Source of the DNA: Scilla litardierei
Lineage: Eukaryota > Streptophyta > Magnoliopsida > Asparagales > Asparagaceae
Direction: 5' to 3'
NCBI GenBank assembly: GCA_030789695.1
Contig: CM061132.1
Coordinates: 155,912,817-155,976,816 of the forward strand
DNA: 64,000 nt
Made by a program: the position numbers and the translations under genes. This document shows, piece after piece, positions 11,950-24,100 of this stretch. Below the pieces are notes generated by a model that had not been told where the DNA came from, made no database searches, and saw only the letters and a program-made list of their open reading frames with translations. Numbering within the stretch: position 1 is the first letter of the stretch; the number at the start of each line of letters is the position of its first letter.

Positions 11950-11970
11950 TACACCTCAAAATGAGGTGTA
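11950..11970. repeat. Short perfect palindrome, CACCTCA / TGAGGTG type (copy 1)
   Basis: TACACCTCA and TGAGGTGTA face each other across an AAA spacer, about 255 bp upstream of the RING-CH start codon. Confidence 0.8.
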
Positions 11971-12073
11971 GTGAAGGGACAGCTACCGAAATGGGTAAAG
12001 AAGAGGAAGAGATAGAGAGAAACTGAAATATGATTTGATTTATTTTTTTCTATATAAAACAATCTGTCCCTTT

Positions 12074-12098
12074 CCTGCACCTCAAAATGAGGTGCAGG
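12074..12098. repeat. Short perfect palindrome, CACCTCA / TGAGGTG type (copy 2)
   Basis: CCTGCACCTCA and TGAGGTGCAGG face each other across AAA. The core is shared with copy 1, but the outer bases differ and still pair. Confidence 0.8.
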
Positions 12099-12994
12099 TA
12101 GTCCCCCTCAAATTCTTTCTAATTGGGTGATTGCTCCCGATCCCAATCAATGCCGTGACAACAAGGGCATGTTCTTTTGTAGGAAACTATAATGGGAGAA
12201 AGTTGAGAAGTGTGGGTTCTGATGAGAGATAAATTTGGTGCAGTGTGTTCTTTTGTTAGAAAGTGTGGTTGGATTGTGGAGTTGGAAAGTTGAAGTGAGG
12301 CCCACTCCGTGTAGTGTGTTCTTTTGGATGAAGAAAGTTGGATGAAGAAAGTGGTGTGGGGTACACATGCTAAATTAATTAATTAATATAACTATTTATA
12401 TAATACTAATTAAAATTAAAAAAAACAAAACTTTGTTCTCATTCGTTGAAGTGGGGCCCGCCAATTCCCATTCAGTGCTGCACGCGAAAGCAAAAAGAAA
12501 GAAAGAAAGCGCCGTTTTGATTGGGGGCGAGAGAGTGTGAGGGGCCCACAGACATCGGATTCTGTTGTAATCCGAGTGATTCGTGGAGAGAACAAAATTT
12601 GGTTTGAGATTCTCGATTTGCCCTCCACGTCTGCCTTTCCGCACATGAGAATTTTGTTCAAAACGAACAGCCCATGAGAAAGCGAGCGTGGATTCCTTTG
12701 GTCAGACAGTGAACAGTGCCGAAGGAGCGAGGATTCCACAAAAAAATCGCAAAGGAACAGACACTAATGCTAATGGCAGTAAGAGTAAAAAAAATTGGGT
12801 AAGAGAGTCCAGCCACATTCAGCAACCACCACCTGTGCATGCCTGCTGATGTGGACCCCACTGTCGAACTAAGGATAATTTTAAAAGGCAAAAGTGAATT
12901 TTTTTTTGAAAAATTCATAGTTCTATATGTAATATTATGAAACATTAGTTCCTCTGCATCATAAATAAATAATATTATCTATGCATAACTATTT
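12099..12994. other. Upstream region of the RING-CH gene, no gene
   Basis: Positions 12160-12350 contain three repeats of a TGTTCTTTTG phrase in a G-rich context, possibly a decayed DNA-transposon fragment. The rest is ordinary AT-rich intergenic sequence with no supported coding region. Confidence 0.4.
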
Positions 12995-12999
12995 GCATC

Positions 13000-14142
13000 T
13001 GTTACGACCTAAAGATCGTAGGAGTCCGACTCCTACCCAGATCCGCTGACATACCCCGTGAACTTTCCCCTTCGCGAAAGGGCCGCCATCCCGGAGGTCC
13101 GAGGCTACACGGGGACGGGCGCACCTCGCAGCACCCCCCCCCCCTCCCGGCCGAGACGTACAACCGCCGTTGCTCGACCCGCCAGGGGCAGTACACTTGG
13201 GGAGCGCCCAGGCAGCGCCGCCGGGTATGCTGACGTAGGCACGTGTGTATCCTTCCGTGCCAGCGGCCCAGAGAACCACGACCCAAAAAGGGGCGCGGCC
13301 GGGCCGGACAACCCCCGAGCCGGTCGACCCGGCTGGTCCCCACGAACCAAGGCGCCAGGGATACCACAGCCAGACCTTCAGTTCGTCACAAACGACAAAC
13401 AACCTAGGATAATGACACGGCTGACACTAACACCGCCCGACCGTCTGACAAAGCACCCCTAGCCGCTGAGCCCCCTGACACTTAATGCTTTCGGCCCTGA
13501 CCTTCTGACAAAAGTGCCCCTGGCCGTTGCGCCGTCTAACAAAAGCAGGTCAGGCACTCCTGTTCCTGACATCCTCGTCCGAAGCTTCCGCTGACAACCG
13601 AGCCAGCTCAGCACGTCGAGTCAGCATGCCAGGTCAGCCCCGCCTAGTCATCTCCCATCAGGTATAAATACCCCCTCACTTCTTACGGTGAGGAGGTTGG
13701 CAAATTCTCTCTCTCCATCTATTATTCACACACGAGAGCAAAGGTCGTCCATATCTTTGTTCTCCCACTCATAGCTCGCCACGTACGGTCGACACACCCT
13801 CAGTCCGACCGGCGTGCCTAGCCCCCGTTTTAAGTCCTATTACTGACTTAGGCATCGGAGGGGCTAAGGGTTGGACCCCAACCCCGCCCTTCTGACGAGT
13901 TGCTCGTGCTGCAGGAAAGCTCGCCCCTTGGTTGACATCAGCTCCAGCCTCCCGCCACCCGATCTTCCTCCGCCGTGTCCGGTGAGATTTGACTCCGTGG
14001 CCACCCCCGGCGGTAAGTCCAGCCTCTTCACCCCATTAATCACTTGTTAAATTGCCCACCTAAACCCTCTTGTCAACAGAACCACCGTGCCCTTGGTTTC
14101 CCTCAATACAAATTCATTGTGTGCGAGTTCCACCTCGTAACA
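13000..14142 (+). repeat. 5' LTR of element A
   Basis: This 1143-bp LTR is flanked on the left by GCATC. It has a near-perfect palindrome at 13018-13036 close to its start, a cluster of CTGACA/TGTCAG-like motifs at 13420-13640, and a TATA box at 13663. A run of ten or more C at about 13134-13143 is longer than in the 3' copy. Confidence 0.93.
13663..13670 (+). promoter_or_regulatory. TATA box of the element A LTR promoter
   Basis: TATAAATA is followed by CCCCCTCAC and a small stem-loop (CCTCAC / GTGAGG). The same arrangement is found in all four LTRs of this family, at 48774-48781 and on the minus strand at 20019-20026 and near 44112-44119. Confidence 0.75.
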
Positions 14143-14161
14143 ATTGGCGTCGTCTGTGGGA
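14143..14161 (+). other. Primer binding site region of element A
   Basis: The LTR is followed by ATTGGCGTCGTCTGTGGGA. The B copy reads GGCGCCGTC at the same place (minus, about 43621-43639), so A has a C-to-T change in its primer site. The cognate tRNA was not assigned. Confidence 0.7.
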
Positions 14162-14177
14162 ACGAAGGGTCACACCC

Positions 14178-16868
14178 ATGTTAGACTCCATGCCGATCAC
14201 TCGGAACCCTGACCACGGCAAGGATCCCGTGGGTCAGGAGCCGCTCTCTCTACTAATCACCCCGGCGCCCGACCCCCCTCCGGGGATGGGCACCGAGACA
14301 GACCATACTTCGGCCCGCGCAGTCCTGAAGAGCTTCGAGGCCGTTAATCAGGCGATGTGAAGCTACCCGGTGGCGGGGGCGGAGCTACAGCCCGGCCCCT
14401 CGGAGCCCCAGAACGTGAGACGGAATCTCCACCCTCAGTTCGAGGAGAAGGGGGAAAACAGGGGGCTCGCCAAGGAGGTTGCGGCCCAGCAGAAGCTCCT
14501 GGAAGAGGAAATAGAGGTCGCGCGGCTGTGGAGGCGCCGGGAGGAGGCGGCCGTCGCACAAAGGCGTTTGGACGAAGCGGCCGAGATCTCCCGGAGGGCC
14601 TACCAGGACGAAGAAACCGCCCGCCACCAGCTCCGCTTCATCATCGCGGAGCGCGAGAGGCTAAGGATGGAGAACGAAAGTAACCGGGAAATCCTGGAGG
14701 TGACGGCGACGGGCCGGCGGCTCGGGGACGGGCGGGGCCCATTGTTGGCCAGGTCCCCACCGGGAGGAGGCAGTTCGCCTCGCCTGCACCACTCCTCCGA
14801 TCGCCCGCACGAGGAAGCCATTTGTCGACAACTACGCTTCCTCGCCGCCGAGCGCGAAAGGCTTCTGCGGGAGAATCAGGAGCGGATGGAGGCCCGAGGG
14901 GAGGCGGCCGGGAGGCGATGGCACTGGGAGAACCGTAGCCCGCAACCCGTCGAATCCTCGACCCGGGGAAGGAGCCCCGCCAGGTGACCGCCAGGCTACT
15001 CCCCGGGGCGGGAGAACCGTCGGCGGCCGAGGCGCGACCGGAGCCAGACCCCCGAATGGCGGAGGGGATGCGCCCGATCGCCCTACCTATCCGGAGGAGG
15101 CCACGCCGCTTGCACGGTGGATTACGTCCGCCCCAAGTCCCATAAGGTTCAAACCCCCCCCCCCCCACTTGGCCACATACAACGGAAGAGGCGACCCCCT
15201 CACGCACGTGCAGCAGTGCCGGGGGGCAATGGAGGCACAGGATGTGGATGAGGCGTTCCTATGCCGGCATTTCTCCCAAAGCCTGAGGGACACCGCGGTG
15301 GACTGGTACTTCGGCCTACCCGCGAGATCCGTTGGGAGCTTTGGCGAGCTATCCCACAAGTTCTGCCAAGAGTTTCGGGCCGGGCGGACGAAAAAGAAGC
15401 CCATAGACTATCTCAGCACGATAGTCCGAGGAGAAGGGGAGACAACGGGCAGTTACCTCCGCCGCTTTCAGGATGAGAGACGGGCGGTGGTGACATGCGG
15501 CGACGAGGTGCTTATGCTGGCCTTCAAGACGGGGTTGCAGACTCAAAGCCTCCACAAATCCCTGCTCCGGGATCCGCCGACCGACTATGAGGCGTTGGTT
15601 GCTATGGCGGAGAGGCATGCGTTGGCCGAAGAGACTCTCGGCACAAAGGCCCTATTTCCCCCAGCGAAGCCATTCCAAGGCGACCCCCAGTCACACCCTC
15701 GGTCGAGGCAAGAAGAGGGGCACCGAGGTCGCGACCAGTTGGCCCAACCAAGGCGCGAACCGACGGGGCGACGCCCGCAAGATCACCCTGGCCCGGCGCG
15801 CGAGTTCGCCCCGGCCCAAGGGCCCACCCGAGTCGTCCCGAGACAAGAAGGCCCCCTACGGGCACATTACACGCAACTCAATGCCCCCTGATCGAGGTGA
15901 TGGCTGCGGCTACGAGAGCCAGACTGCTGCCGGAGCCGCCTCGAGAAATGAAGTCGGATCTGGCCCGGAGAGATTTCAAAAAATACTGCCGATACCACCG
16001 GGACCATGGCCATGACACCGACGACTGCTTCACCCTCAAAAGGGAAATCGAGCGGCTGATCCAGGCGGGCCACCTAGGGGGCTTCGTCGGGGGTAGGAGA
16101 CCAGACCAAGAGGAGGGGAACCACCGAAGGGCACGGAGGGCAGACCCTCCAACAAACGGTGAGCGGGAAGGGCCTCAACCCCCAAAACCAGTCATGCGCA
16201 TAAACACGATATGCGACGGGCCATCCTCCGGAGGAGCATCGTCGTCAAGCAAAAAGGCGTACGCGAGACAAGTGATGACGACGGGTCTTGGAGGGGATCC
16301 GAGAGGGAGAAGGATAACCTACCCTCCCATTACTTTCAGCGACGAGGATCTAGAGGGAGTCGAGCTGCCCCACGATGACGCCATCGTCATCGAGGCCCAG
16401 ATAGGGACGGCCATCGTCAGCCGCCTCTTGATCGACACAGGGAGCTCCTGCGACATCCTGTTCATGTCCACAATCGAAAAGATGGGGTTAAGGCCGACGG
16501 ACCTGAGACCCTGTACCGGACCCCTCGTTGGCTTCACCGGTCACTCGACCCCTATTGTAGGAGTGATCACCTTGCCAATAACCCTCGGAGAAGAGCCGCG
16601 GGTCGTCACTCGGATGACTCTGTTCGTTGTGGTCGACATTGCGTCGGCGTACAACGGGATCATAGGACGAACTTACATGGCGGCCATCGGAGCGCTCCCC
16701 AGCCTTCTCCACCAGATGGTCAAGTTCCAAACCCCCCGAGGGGTTGGATTCGTACGGGGAAGCCAGAAGCTGTCTAGGAGCTCCTACGTGGGATCAACCA
16801 AGCACAAGGGACCAGAGCTGAACCTGAGGATCGACCTAACAGGGCGGAGGGACGACTCCTACCATTAA
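14178..16868 (+). pseudogene. Element A gag-protease, broken
   Basis: The start MLDSMPITRN is followed by a long Arg/Glu-rich coiled-coil-like stretch, then the retrotransposon Gag core (about 15160-15640, including DWYFGLPARSVGSFGEL), then a CX2HX4HX4C-type motif (CRYHRDHGHDTDDC) near 15990. A protease-like domain follows with active site LLIDTGSSCDILF near 16430. Compared with copy B, breaks are TGA stops at 14358-14360 and 14985-14987, a 2-bp loss near 15061-15067, a C-run difference near 15885, and an early TAA at 16866-16868. Reverse transcriptase does not follow; the frame ends shortly before the tandem array. Gag would coat the RNA and protease would process Gag. Confidence 0.88.
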
Positions 16869-17080
16869 AAGTTAGCTCCAGCTGATGGCACCGCGGAAGG
16901 GAACAGGACCTGCGCGCCCACCAAAGCCCCCCTGATGAGGACGGGCTAATCACTCAGAAGAATGCGGAACGCCATTCATAATATAGCCGGAAACTGTAAG
17001 TCATGAATGACATATCTTGTCCCCTTTTGCATCTTCGAATTTTGCCTTTTCTACATGAAAATTTCAGCTCAAACGCGCAA

Positions 17081-19424
17081 GACTCCGGGGCAGGACCAAT
17101 CCTCGCCACCCAAACCGGAGAGGGGCATGGGCCGAGCTACGCGCTTGCTCCCCCCAAAAGAAGACCTCCGGGGCAAGCTTACGGAGCTTAGCCACCCAAA
17201 CCGGAGCGCCATATGCGGGGTAGGCGACGGCCCAATACCCGTCCGACTATAGAGGCTGCGGGGAGGCGACGGCCCAATACCCGCCATCTCAAAGACTCCG
17301 GGCCAGGACCAATCCTCGCCACCCAAACCGGAGAGGGGCACGGGCCGAGCTACGCGCTCGCTCCCCCCCAAAGAAGACCTCCGGGGCAAGCTTACGGAGC
17401 TTAGCCACCCAAACCGGAGCGCCATATGCAGGGTAGGCGACGGCCCAATACCCGTCCGATTATAGAGGCTGCGGGGAGGCGACGGCCCAATACCCGCCCT
17501 CTCAAAGACTCCGGGGCAGGACCAATCCTCGCCACCCAAACCGGAGAGGGGCACGGGCCGAGCTACGCGCTCGCTCCCCCCCAAAGAAGACCTCCGGGGC
17601 AAGCTTACGGAGCTTAGCCACCCAAACCGGAGCGCCATATGCGGGGTAGGCGATGGCCCAATACCCGTCCGACTATAGAGGCTGCGGGGAGGCGACGGCC
17701 CAATACCCGCCCTCTCAAAGACTCCGGGGCAGGACCAATCCTCGCCACCCAAACCGGAGAGGGGCACGGGCCGAGCTACGCGCTCGCTCCCCGCCAAAGA
17801 AGACCTCCGGGGCAAGCTTATGGAGCTTAGCCACCCAAACCGGAGCGCCATATGCGGGGTAGGCGACGGCCCAATACCCGTCCGACTATAGAGACTGCGG
17901 GGAGGCGACTGCCCAATACCCGCCCTCTCAAAGACTCCGGGGCAGGACCAATCCTCGCCACCCAAACCGGAGAGGGGCACAGGCCGAGCTACGCGCTCGC
18001 TCCCCCCCAAAGAAGACCTCCGAGGCAAGCTTACGGAGCTTAGCCACCCAAACCGGAGCGCCATATGCGGGGTAGGGGACGGCCCAATACCCGTCCGACT
18101 ATAGAGGCTGCGGGGAGGCGACGGCCCAATACCCGCCCTCTCAAAGACTCTGGGGCAGGACCAATCCTCGCCACCCAAACCGGAGAGGGGCACGGGCCGA
18201 GCTACGCGCTCGCTCCCCCCCAAAGAAGACCTCCGGGGCAAGCTTATGGAGCTTAGCCACCCAAACCGGAGCGCCATATGCGGGGTAGGCGACGGCCCAA
18301 TACCCGTCCGACTATAGAGGCTGTGGGGAGGCGACGGCCCAATACCCGCCCTCTCAAAGACTCCGGGGCAGGACCAATCCTCGCCACCCAAACCGGAGAG
18401 GGGCACGGGCCGAGCTACGCGCTCGCTCCCCCCCAAAGAAGACCTCCGGGGCAAGCTTACGGAGCTTAGCCACCCAAACCGGAGCGCCATATGCGGGGTA
18501 GGCGACGGCCCAATACCTGTCCGACTACAGAGGCTGCGGGGAGGCGACGGCCCAATACCTGTCCTCTCAAAGACTCCGGGGCAGGACCAATCCTCGCCAC
18601 CCAAACCGGAGAGGGGCACGGGCCGACTACGCGCTCGCTCCCCCCTAAAGAAGACCTCCGGGGCAAGCTTACGGAGCTTAGCCACCCAAACCGGAGCGCC
18701 ATATGCGGGGTAGGCGACGGCCCAATACCCGTCCGACTATAGAGGCTGCGGGGAGGCGACGACCCAATACCCGCCCTCTCAAAGACTCCAGGGCAGGACC
18801 AATCCTCGCCACCCAAACCGGAGAGGGGCACGGGCCGAGCTACGCGCTCGCTCCCCCCCCAAAGAAGACCTCCGGGGCAAGCTTACGGATCTTAGCCACC
18901 CAAACCGGAGCGCCATATGCGGGGTAGGCGACGGCCCAATACCCGTCCGACTATAGAGGCTGCGGGGAGGCGACGGCCCAATACCCGCCCTCTCAAAGAC
19001 TCTAGGGCAGGACCAATTCTCGCCACCCAAACCGGAGAGGGGCACGGGCCGAGCTATGCGCTCGATCCCCCCCAAAGAAGACCTCCGGGGCAAGCTTACG
19101 GAGCTTAGCCACCCAAACCGGAGCGCCATATGCGGGGTCAGCGACGGCCCAATACCCGTCCGACTATAGAGGCTGCGGGGAGGTGACGGCCCAATACCTG
19201 CCCTCTCAAAGACTCCGGGGCAGGACCAATCCTCGCCACCTAAACCGAAGAGGGGCACGGGCCGAGCTACGCGCTCGCTCCCCCCCAAAGAAGACCTCCG
19301 GGGCAAGCTTACGGAGCTTAGCCACCCAAACCGGAGCGCCATATGCGGGGTAGGCGACGGCCCAATACCCGTCCGACTATAGAGGCTGCGGGGAGGCGAC
19401 GGCCCAATACCCGCCCTCCCCAAA
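17081..19424 (+). repeat. 213-bp tandem array of element A, 11 copies
   Basis: Units start near 17082, 17294, 17507, 17720, 17933, 18146, 18359, 18572, 18784, 18998 and 19211 and are over 95% alike by eye. Each unit contains two related halves, seen as two copies of CCACCCAAACCGGAG and two of GACGGCCCAATACCCG. Because 213 is divisible by three and the unit has no stop in some frames, long ORFs of 71-residue repeats appear on both strands; these are probably by-products. Confidence 0.95.
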
Positions 19425-19528
19425 GAGGGCCTGCGACCCCTCTTCTCAAACATCGGGAAACAAATCAGGGCTCACGTATCGAGGCAACCCCCACGCGGGG
19501 CCATCACTGAGGAGTAACGCTTGACACC

Positions 19529-20685
19529 TGTTACGAGGTGGAACTCGCACACAATGAATTTGTATTGAGGGAAACCAAGGGCACGGTGGTTCTATTGACA
19601 AGAGGGTTTAGGTTAGCAATTTAACAAGTGATTAATGGGGTGAAGAGGTTGGACTTGTCGCCGGGGGTGGCCACGGAGTCAAATCTCACCGGACACGGCG
19701 GAGGAAGATCGGGTGGCGGGAGGCTGGAGCTGATGTCGACCAAGGGGCGAGCTTTCCTGCAGCATGAGCAACTCGTCAGAAGGGTGTGTCGACCGTACGT
19801 GCCCAACCCCGCCCTTCTGACGAGTTGCCCGTGCTGCAGGAACAAAGATAAGCACGAGCAATGGGGGCTAGGCACGCCGGTCGGACTTAGGGTGTGTCGA
19901 CCGTACGTGGCGAGCTATGAGTGGGAGAACAAAGATATGGACGACCTTTGCTCTCGTGTGTGAATAATAGATGGATAGAGAGAATTTGCCAACCCCCTCA
20001 CCGTAAGAAGTGAGGGGGTATTTATACCTGATGGGAGATGACTAGGCGGGGCTGACCTGGCATGCTGACTCGACGTGCTGAGCTGGCTCGGTTGTCAGCG
20101 GAAGCTTCGGACGAGGATGTCAGGAACAGGAGTGCCTGACCTGCTTTTGTCAGGCGGCGCAACGGCCAGGGGCACTTTTGTCAGGAGGTCAGGACCGAAA
20201 GCATTAAGTGTCAGGGGGCTCAGCGGCTAGGGGGTGCTTTGTCAGACGGTCGGGCGGCGTTAGTGTCAGCCGTGTCGTTATCCTAGGTTGTTTGTCATTT
20301 GTGACGAACTGAAGGTCTGGCTGTGCTATCCCTGGCGCCTTGGTTCGTGGGAACCAGCCTGGTCGACCGGCTCGGGGGTTGTCCGGCCAGGCCGCGCCCC
20401 TTTTTGGGTCGTGGTTCGCTGGGCCGTTGGCAAAGAAGGATACGCACGTGCCTACGTCAGCATACCCGGCGGCGCTGCCTGGGCTCTCCCCAAGTGCACT
20501 TCCCCTGGCGGATCGAGCAACGGCGGTTGTACGTCTCGGCCGGGAGGGGGGTGCTGCGAGGTGCGCCCGTCCCCGTGTAGCCTCGGACCTCCGGGATGAC
20601 GGCCCTTTCGCGAAGGGGAAAGTTCACGGGGTATGTCAGCGGATCTGGGTGGGAGTCGGACTCCTATGATCTTTAGGTCGTAACA
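19529..20685 (-). repeat. 3' LTR of element B, with an internal rearrangement
   Basis: This LTR is 1157 bp against 1140 bp for its partner. The stretch 19756-19905 replaces about 60 bp of normal LTR with an inverted copy of the neighbouring 29 bp (arms 19756-19784 and 19812-19840, two mismatches) and a direct copy of GTGTGTCGACCGTACGT. Confidence 0.9.
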
Positions 20686-20700
20686 ATTGCCCCCGGCCTT
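20686..20700 (-). other. Polypurine tract of element B
   Basis: On the minus strand GGCCGGGGGCAAT directly precedes the LTR. The same sequence precedes the 3' LTR of A at about 48102-48113. Confidence 0.75.
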
Positions 20701-21189
20701 CGAGTCTGAGGCGGTAGCCCGGCTCGGCTCGGAGGGCGAACCATCTCCGACGTCCTGGACCATCGGTAAGGGCCTTGGCCAACGCCCGGTGGTGGCGGCG
20801 GCAGCTTCGAAACTCCCGCCTTACTGGTCATTATTACGATTTGAAACGGGGGTAGAGAAAAACGAAGCGCCTCCACGATTGGGTTCGCGACGCGTGGATG
20901 AATTGACCCTCACGCCAGTCGAGGCGTCAAGGACATCCCGATGGGCATCGCGTGGCGGAAGACCGACGGCCGTGATGACCCGGTGGCCCACTTTACAAAT
21001 AAAAGGGTCTGGAAGGCGGTCGGCGGGAGTTTTTTTATCCATCTTCGACTCTTCTCCGGCGTTCGATACTTCTGTCTGTCGCTTGCTGGCTAGTTTGCTA
21101 CTTCCGCCGCTGGTCATCTTCTTCCGAACGTCTTCCTGATTTGACGGATCAGCCAAGTAATAATAATTAATTTCCTTCCTTTCCGACCG

Positions 21190-24100
21190 ATGGCTTCTCG
21201 TTTCGAGGTTGGAGGCGGTAGCCAAGCGGGGGAGGAGGAGTTGGTGGGTGAGGGGGCGTCGCAGCGGGGGGTGCGGCGGCCTAGGGAGAGAGGGTCATGG
21301 CGCTCCGTTGTCCCGAGAGCGATTGGATCCCTCCGATGTAGGTTGGATAGGATTAACATCAGGGAGATTCGTGTGCGGTTCGTGCGACAACCCTATGAGG
21401 TTCGGGTCCCCGGGTCAGAGGAAACGGTGTGTTCGCCTGGAGATAATGAGGTCGGGGTCTATGTCCGGTCATTCGAGTTGGGGCTCCGCTTCCCGATCCA
21501 TCCGTATTTGCTTTATCTGTTGAATTTCCTGGAGCTGCCGATATTTGCCCTAGCGCCCCGTTCTTGGGGCTTGTTAGTGGGGTTTGTCGTTTTGTGCCTT
21601 GCCTACTCCTTGAGTCCCTCACTGGCACTGTTCCAGTATTTCTTCGTAATCTAGAAGAGGGGAATGTATCATTGTGTTTGCGCTAGGAGAGGACGAGGAC
21701 TTATCCTCGGGGTGCCCAACGACGTCGGCGAGTGGATGAGGGAGTTCGCCTTCGTGATGATGCCAAGCGACGTGGCGTTGATATCGAACTGGGGGGTGCG
21801 GAATCCTCTAGTAAATGAAAGGGTGGAGCTGACTGGGGAGGATATTGCCAAAGCTCAGATTTTGATGGAACTGCCCGAGGCGTACCGTCAGTTGGCGAGT
21901 CTGACGCTGAGCAGTCGGCTCGCCCAGGACTTTTGGCCCCTAGGTATCTTTGATATTTGGTAAACCTTGGGCTAGGCTTGCCCAGATCTTCTTTTTTTGT
22001 AGGCGGATACGCGATGCGGGGGCCGGAGGAGGTGTCGGGATCAGCCGGAGCCCCGGTCTCGGAGGACACTGATCCTCGTGAGAAAGGCAAGGGGGTGGCG
22101 CGCGAGGCAGGATCCCGGGAACGGGGAGGCGGGGTCCCCCGTGGGGAGAGGGCGCATCCGGGATGGAGGGCAGCTGAGCCAGGTATCTCTGTCGATGGGC
22201 CCGGCGAAGATCTTCATGCGGGCTCGTCCGCGTGGGGGGCCGGACCCTCCGTCCCGCCGAGGGTATCAGAGGTGGTCGAGCCTTGCCGAGTGCCTTTGGT
22301 TCAAAAGTGGCCATACGGAATCCCTTCGTGGGAAATGGGGGGGGGGGGGGGTCGTCGAGCCCGGGTTGTGAGGGCGCCCTCATTCGTTTCAAGAGGACCT
22401 GAGAAGAGGTCGAGGCGTATCCAGATGACCGTCTCCATAAGTTCCCTTTTCGAGTAGGCTGCGACGAGTCGGTATTCGAGGACGCGGGAGTGGCAGCGCG
22501 CCTCGCCGAGTATTGCGTGTTACCGCGCGATCGCGAATCTTTGACTCGCGTGGGGGCGGAACGGTTGTGTGGCTCTGCTATATGGCACGTCGTGCAGGTA
22601 AGCCGGTTCTCTTGCCTCGCCCTTGGGCTTTCTTTATTCGTGCCCCGCTAATTCGGGTCTTCTGTAGATGGTTATGAACCTGGTAGCCCTGCGGGGCCGT
22701 ACTCCTGTGGCCGTCACCAGAGCGTCTCTTGAGGTAGCGAGGGCAAACCTCGGCGAGGTCAAGGCGAAGCTGAGAGACACGGAAGCGGAGCTAGAGAGGG
22801 TTAGGAAGGCCCATGAGGTGGAGAAGGGGCGGGCCGCATACTTTGATTCGTCAAAAGCAAAGGTCGAGAGCCAACTCCAAGAAGTAACGCGGGAGAGGGA
22901 TGACATCCGGTCGAAGCATGCCGCGGAATTGGTTAGCAAGGAGGCGGTGATCGGGGTACAGAGGCGGCAAATAGCAGGCCTAAAGGAGGCCCTTGAGGCC
23001 GAGAAAAGGGAGAGTGGTGTCGCGTGATTAGGGTTCAATATTGTATATTTTACCCCTCATTAGATGGCATTTTATGCATAATTTGTATTCATTTTGGATC
23101 CGATATGCGCATTTTGATGATATCACTTAATATTGGAGCTTACCGTTTTTATATGCTTAAAACATAATTTTTACAGCTTATTAGCATCTTCATCTTGGTC
23201 TTCTATTATTTTTCAGTTGAATTTCGTGAAGCCCCGATTCCAACGCATATTTTTTCAGAATTTTTAGAGGTCGGAGCAATTTACTACATTTTTTGGAAGA
23301 CAATGTGACGGTGCTGAAAATTTCTGGGCTAGAAAGTCTGCTTTTCCCCTCTTGTGCAGAATTCTGCTATCATTGCAGTATATATTCCGACTTAATGATA
23401 TTTTTCTGGTATTCTACACTTTGTTACGGTTCCATCGCCGCCTGGAACACGTCATTCCGAGGTCGGATGATTTTTCTAGAATTTTCGCAAGACAGGGTGG
23501 CGGTGCTGAAAATTTCTGCAGATTTGCTCCCTATTGTGAAGAAATCTGCTATCATTCCAGTATATATTTCGACCTCCTGATATTTTTCAGTGATATTACA
23601 CTTTGTTACGGTTCCATCGCCGCCTGGAACGCGTCATTCCGAGGTCGGATGATTTTTCTAGAATTTTTGCAAGACAGGGTGACGGTGCTGAAATTTCTGC
23701 AGATTTGGGCATTAGTTGCGGGTTTGGTCGCGGATCCGACCCGTTTGGGCTGTTTTCAGACCCGAAATTCTGAGTCTATTTCTTGGGCTTTCCTCCCCTT
23801 TATTCCCCTCATTCCTTCTTCCCCATTCTTCATCTTAGGGTTAGGGTTTTGGTGGAGCAACAAAGAAGCAAGGAGGAGCATTTGGTTTGGGTTTTGTTCT
23901 TCATTGGAGATATTGGTGAACTCTTTCCCTCACCTTGTGTATTTTGATTTAGTGAATTGTAATGATAATGGATGATGTTTTTAGAAGTAAAAATCTCTCT
24001 TTTCTTGTTATAATGAGCTAGATCTTCTTCTTGTGTGGTTGTATGGTGATTTGTGTTTGCTTTGGCTTTGGTTTTCAATCTTGCATGTTTTAATGATTAT

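Noticed and set aside
17069..18685. A 538-codon minus-strand ORF of 71-residue repeats, and similar long ORFs at 37690-40645 and 26839-27716
   Set aside because: They arise because the 213-bp unit is a multiple of three and lacks stops in several frames on both strands. There is no start context, domain or conservation beyond the DNA repeat.
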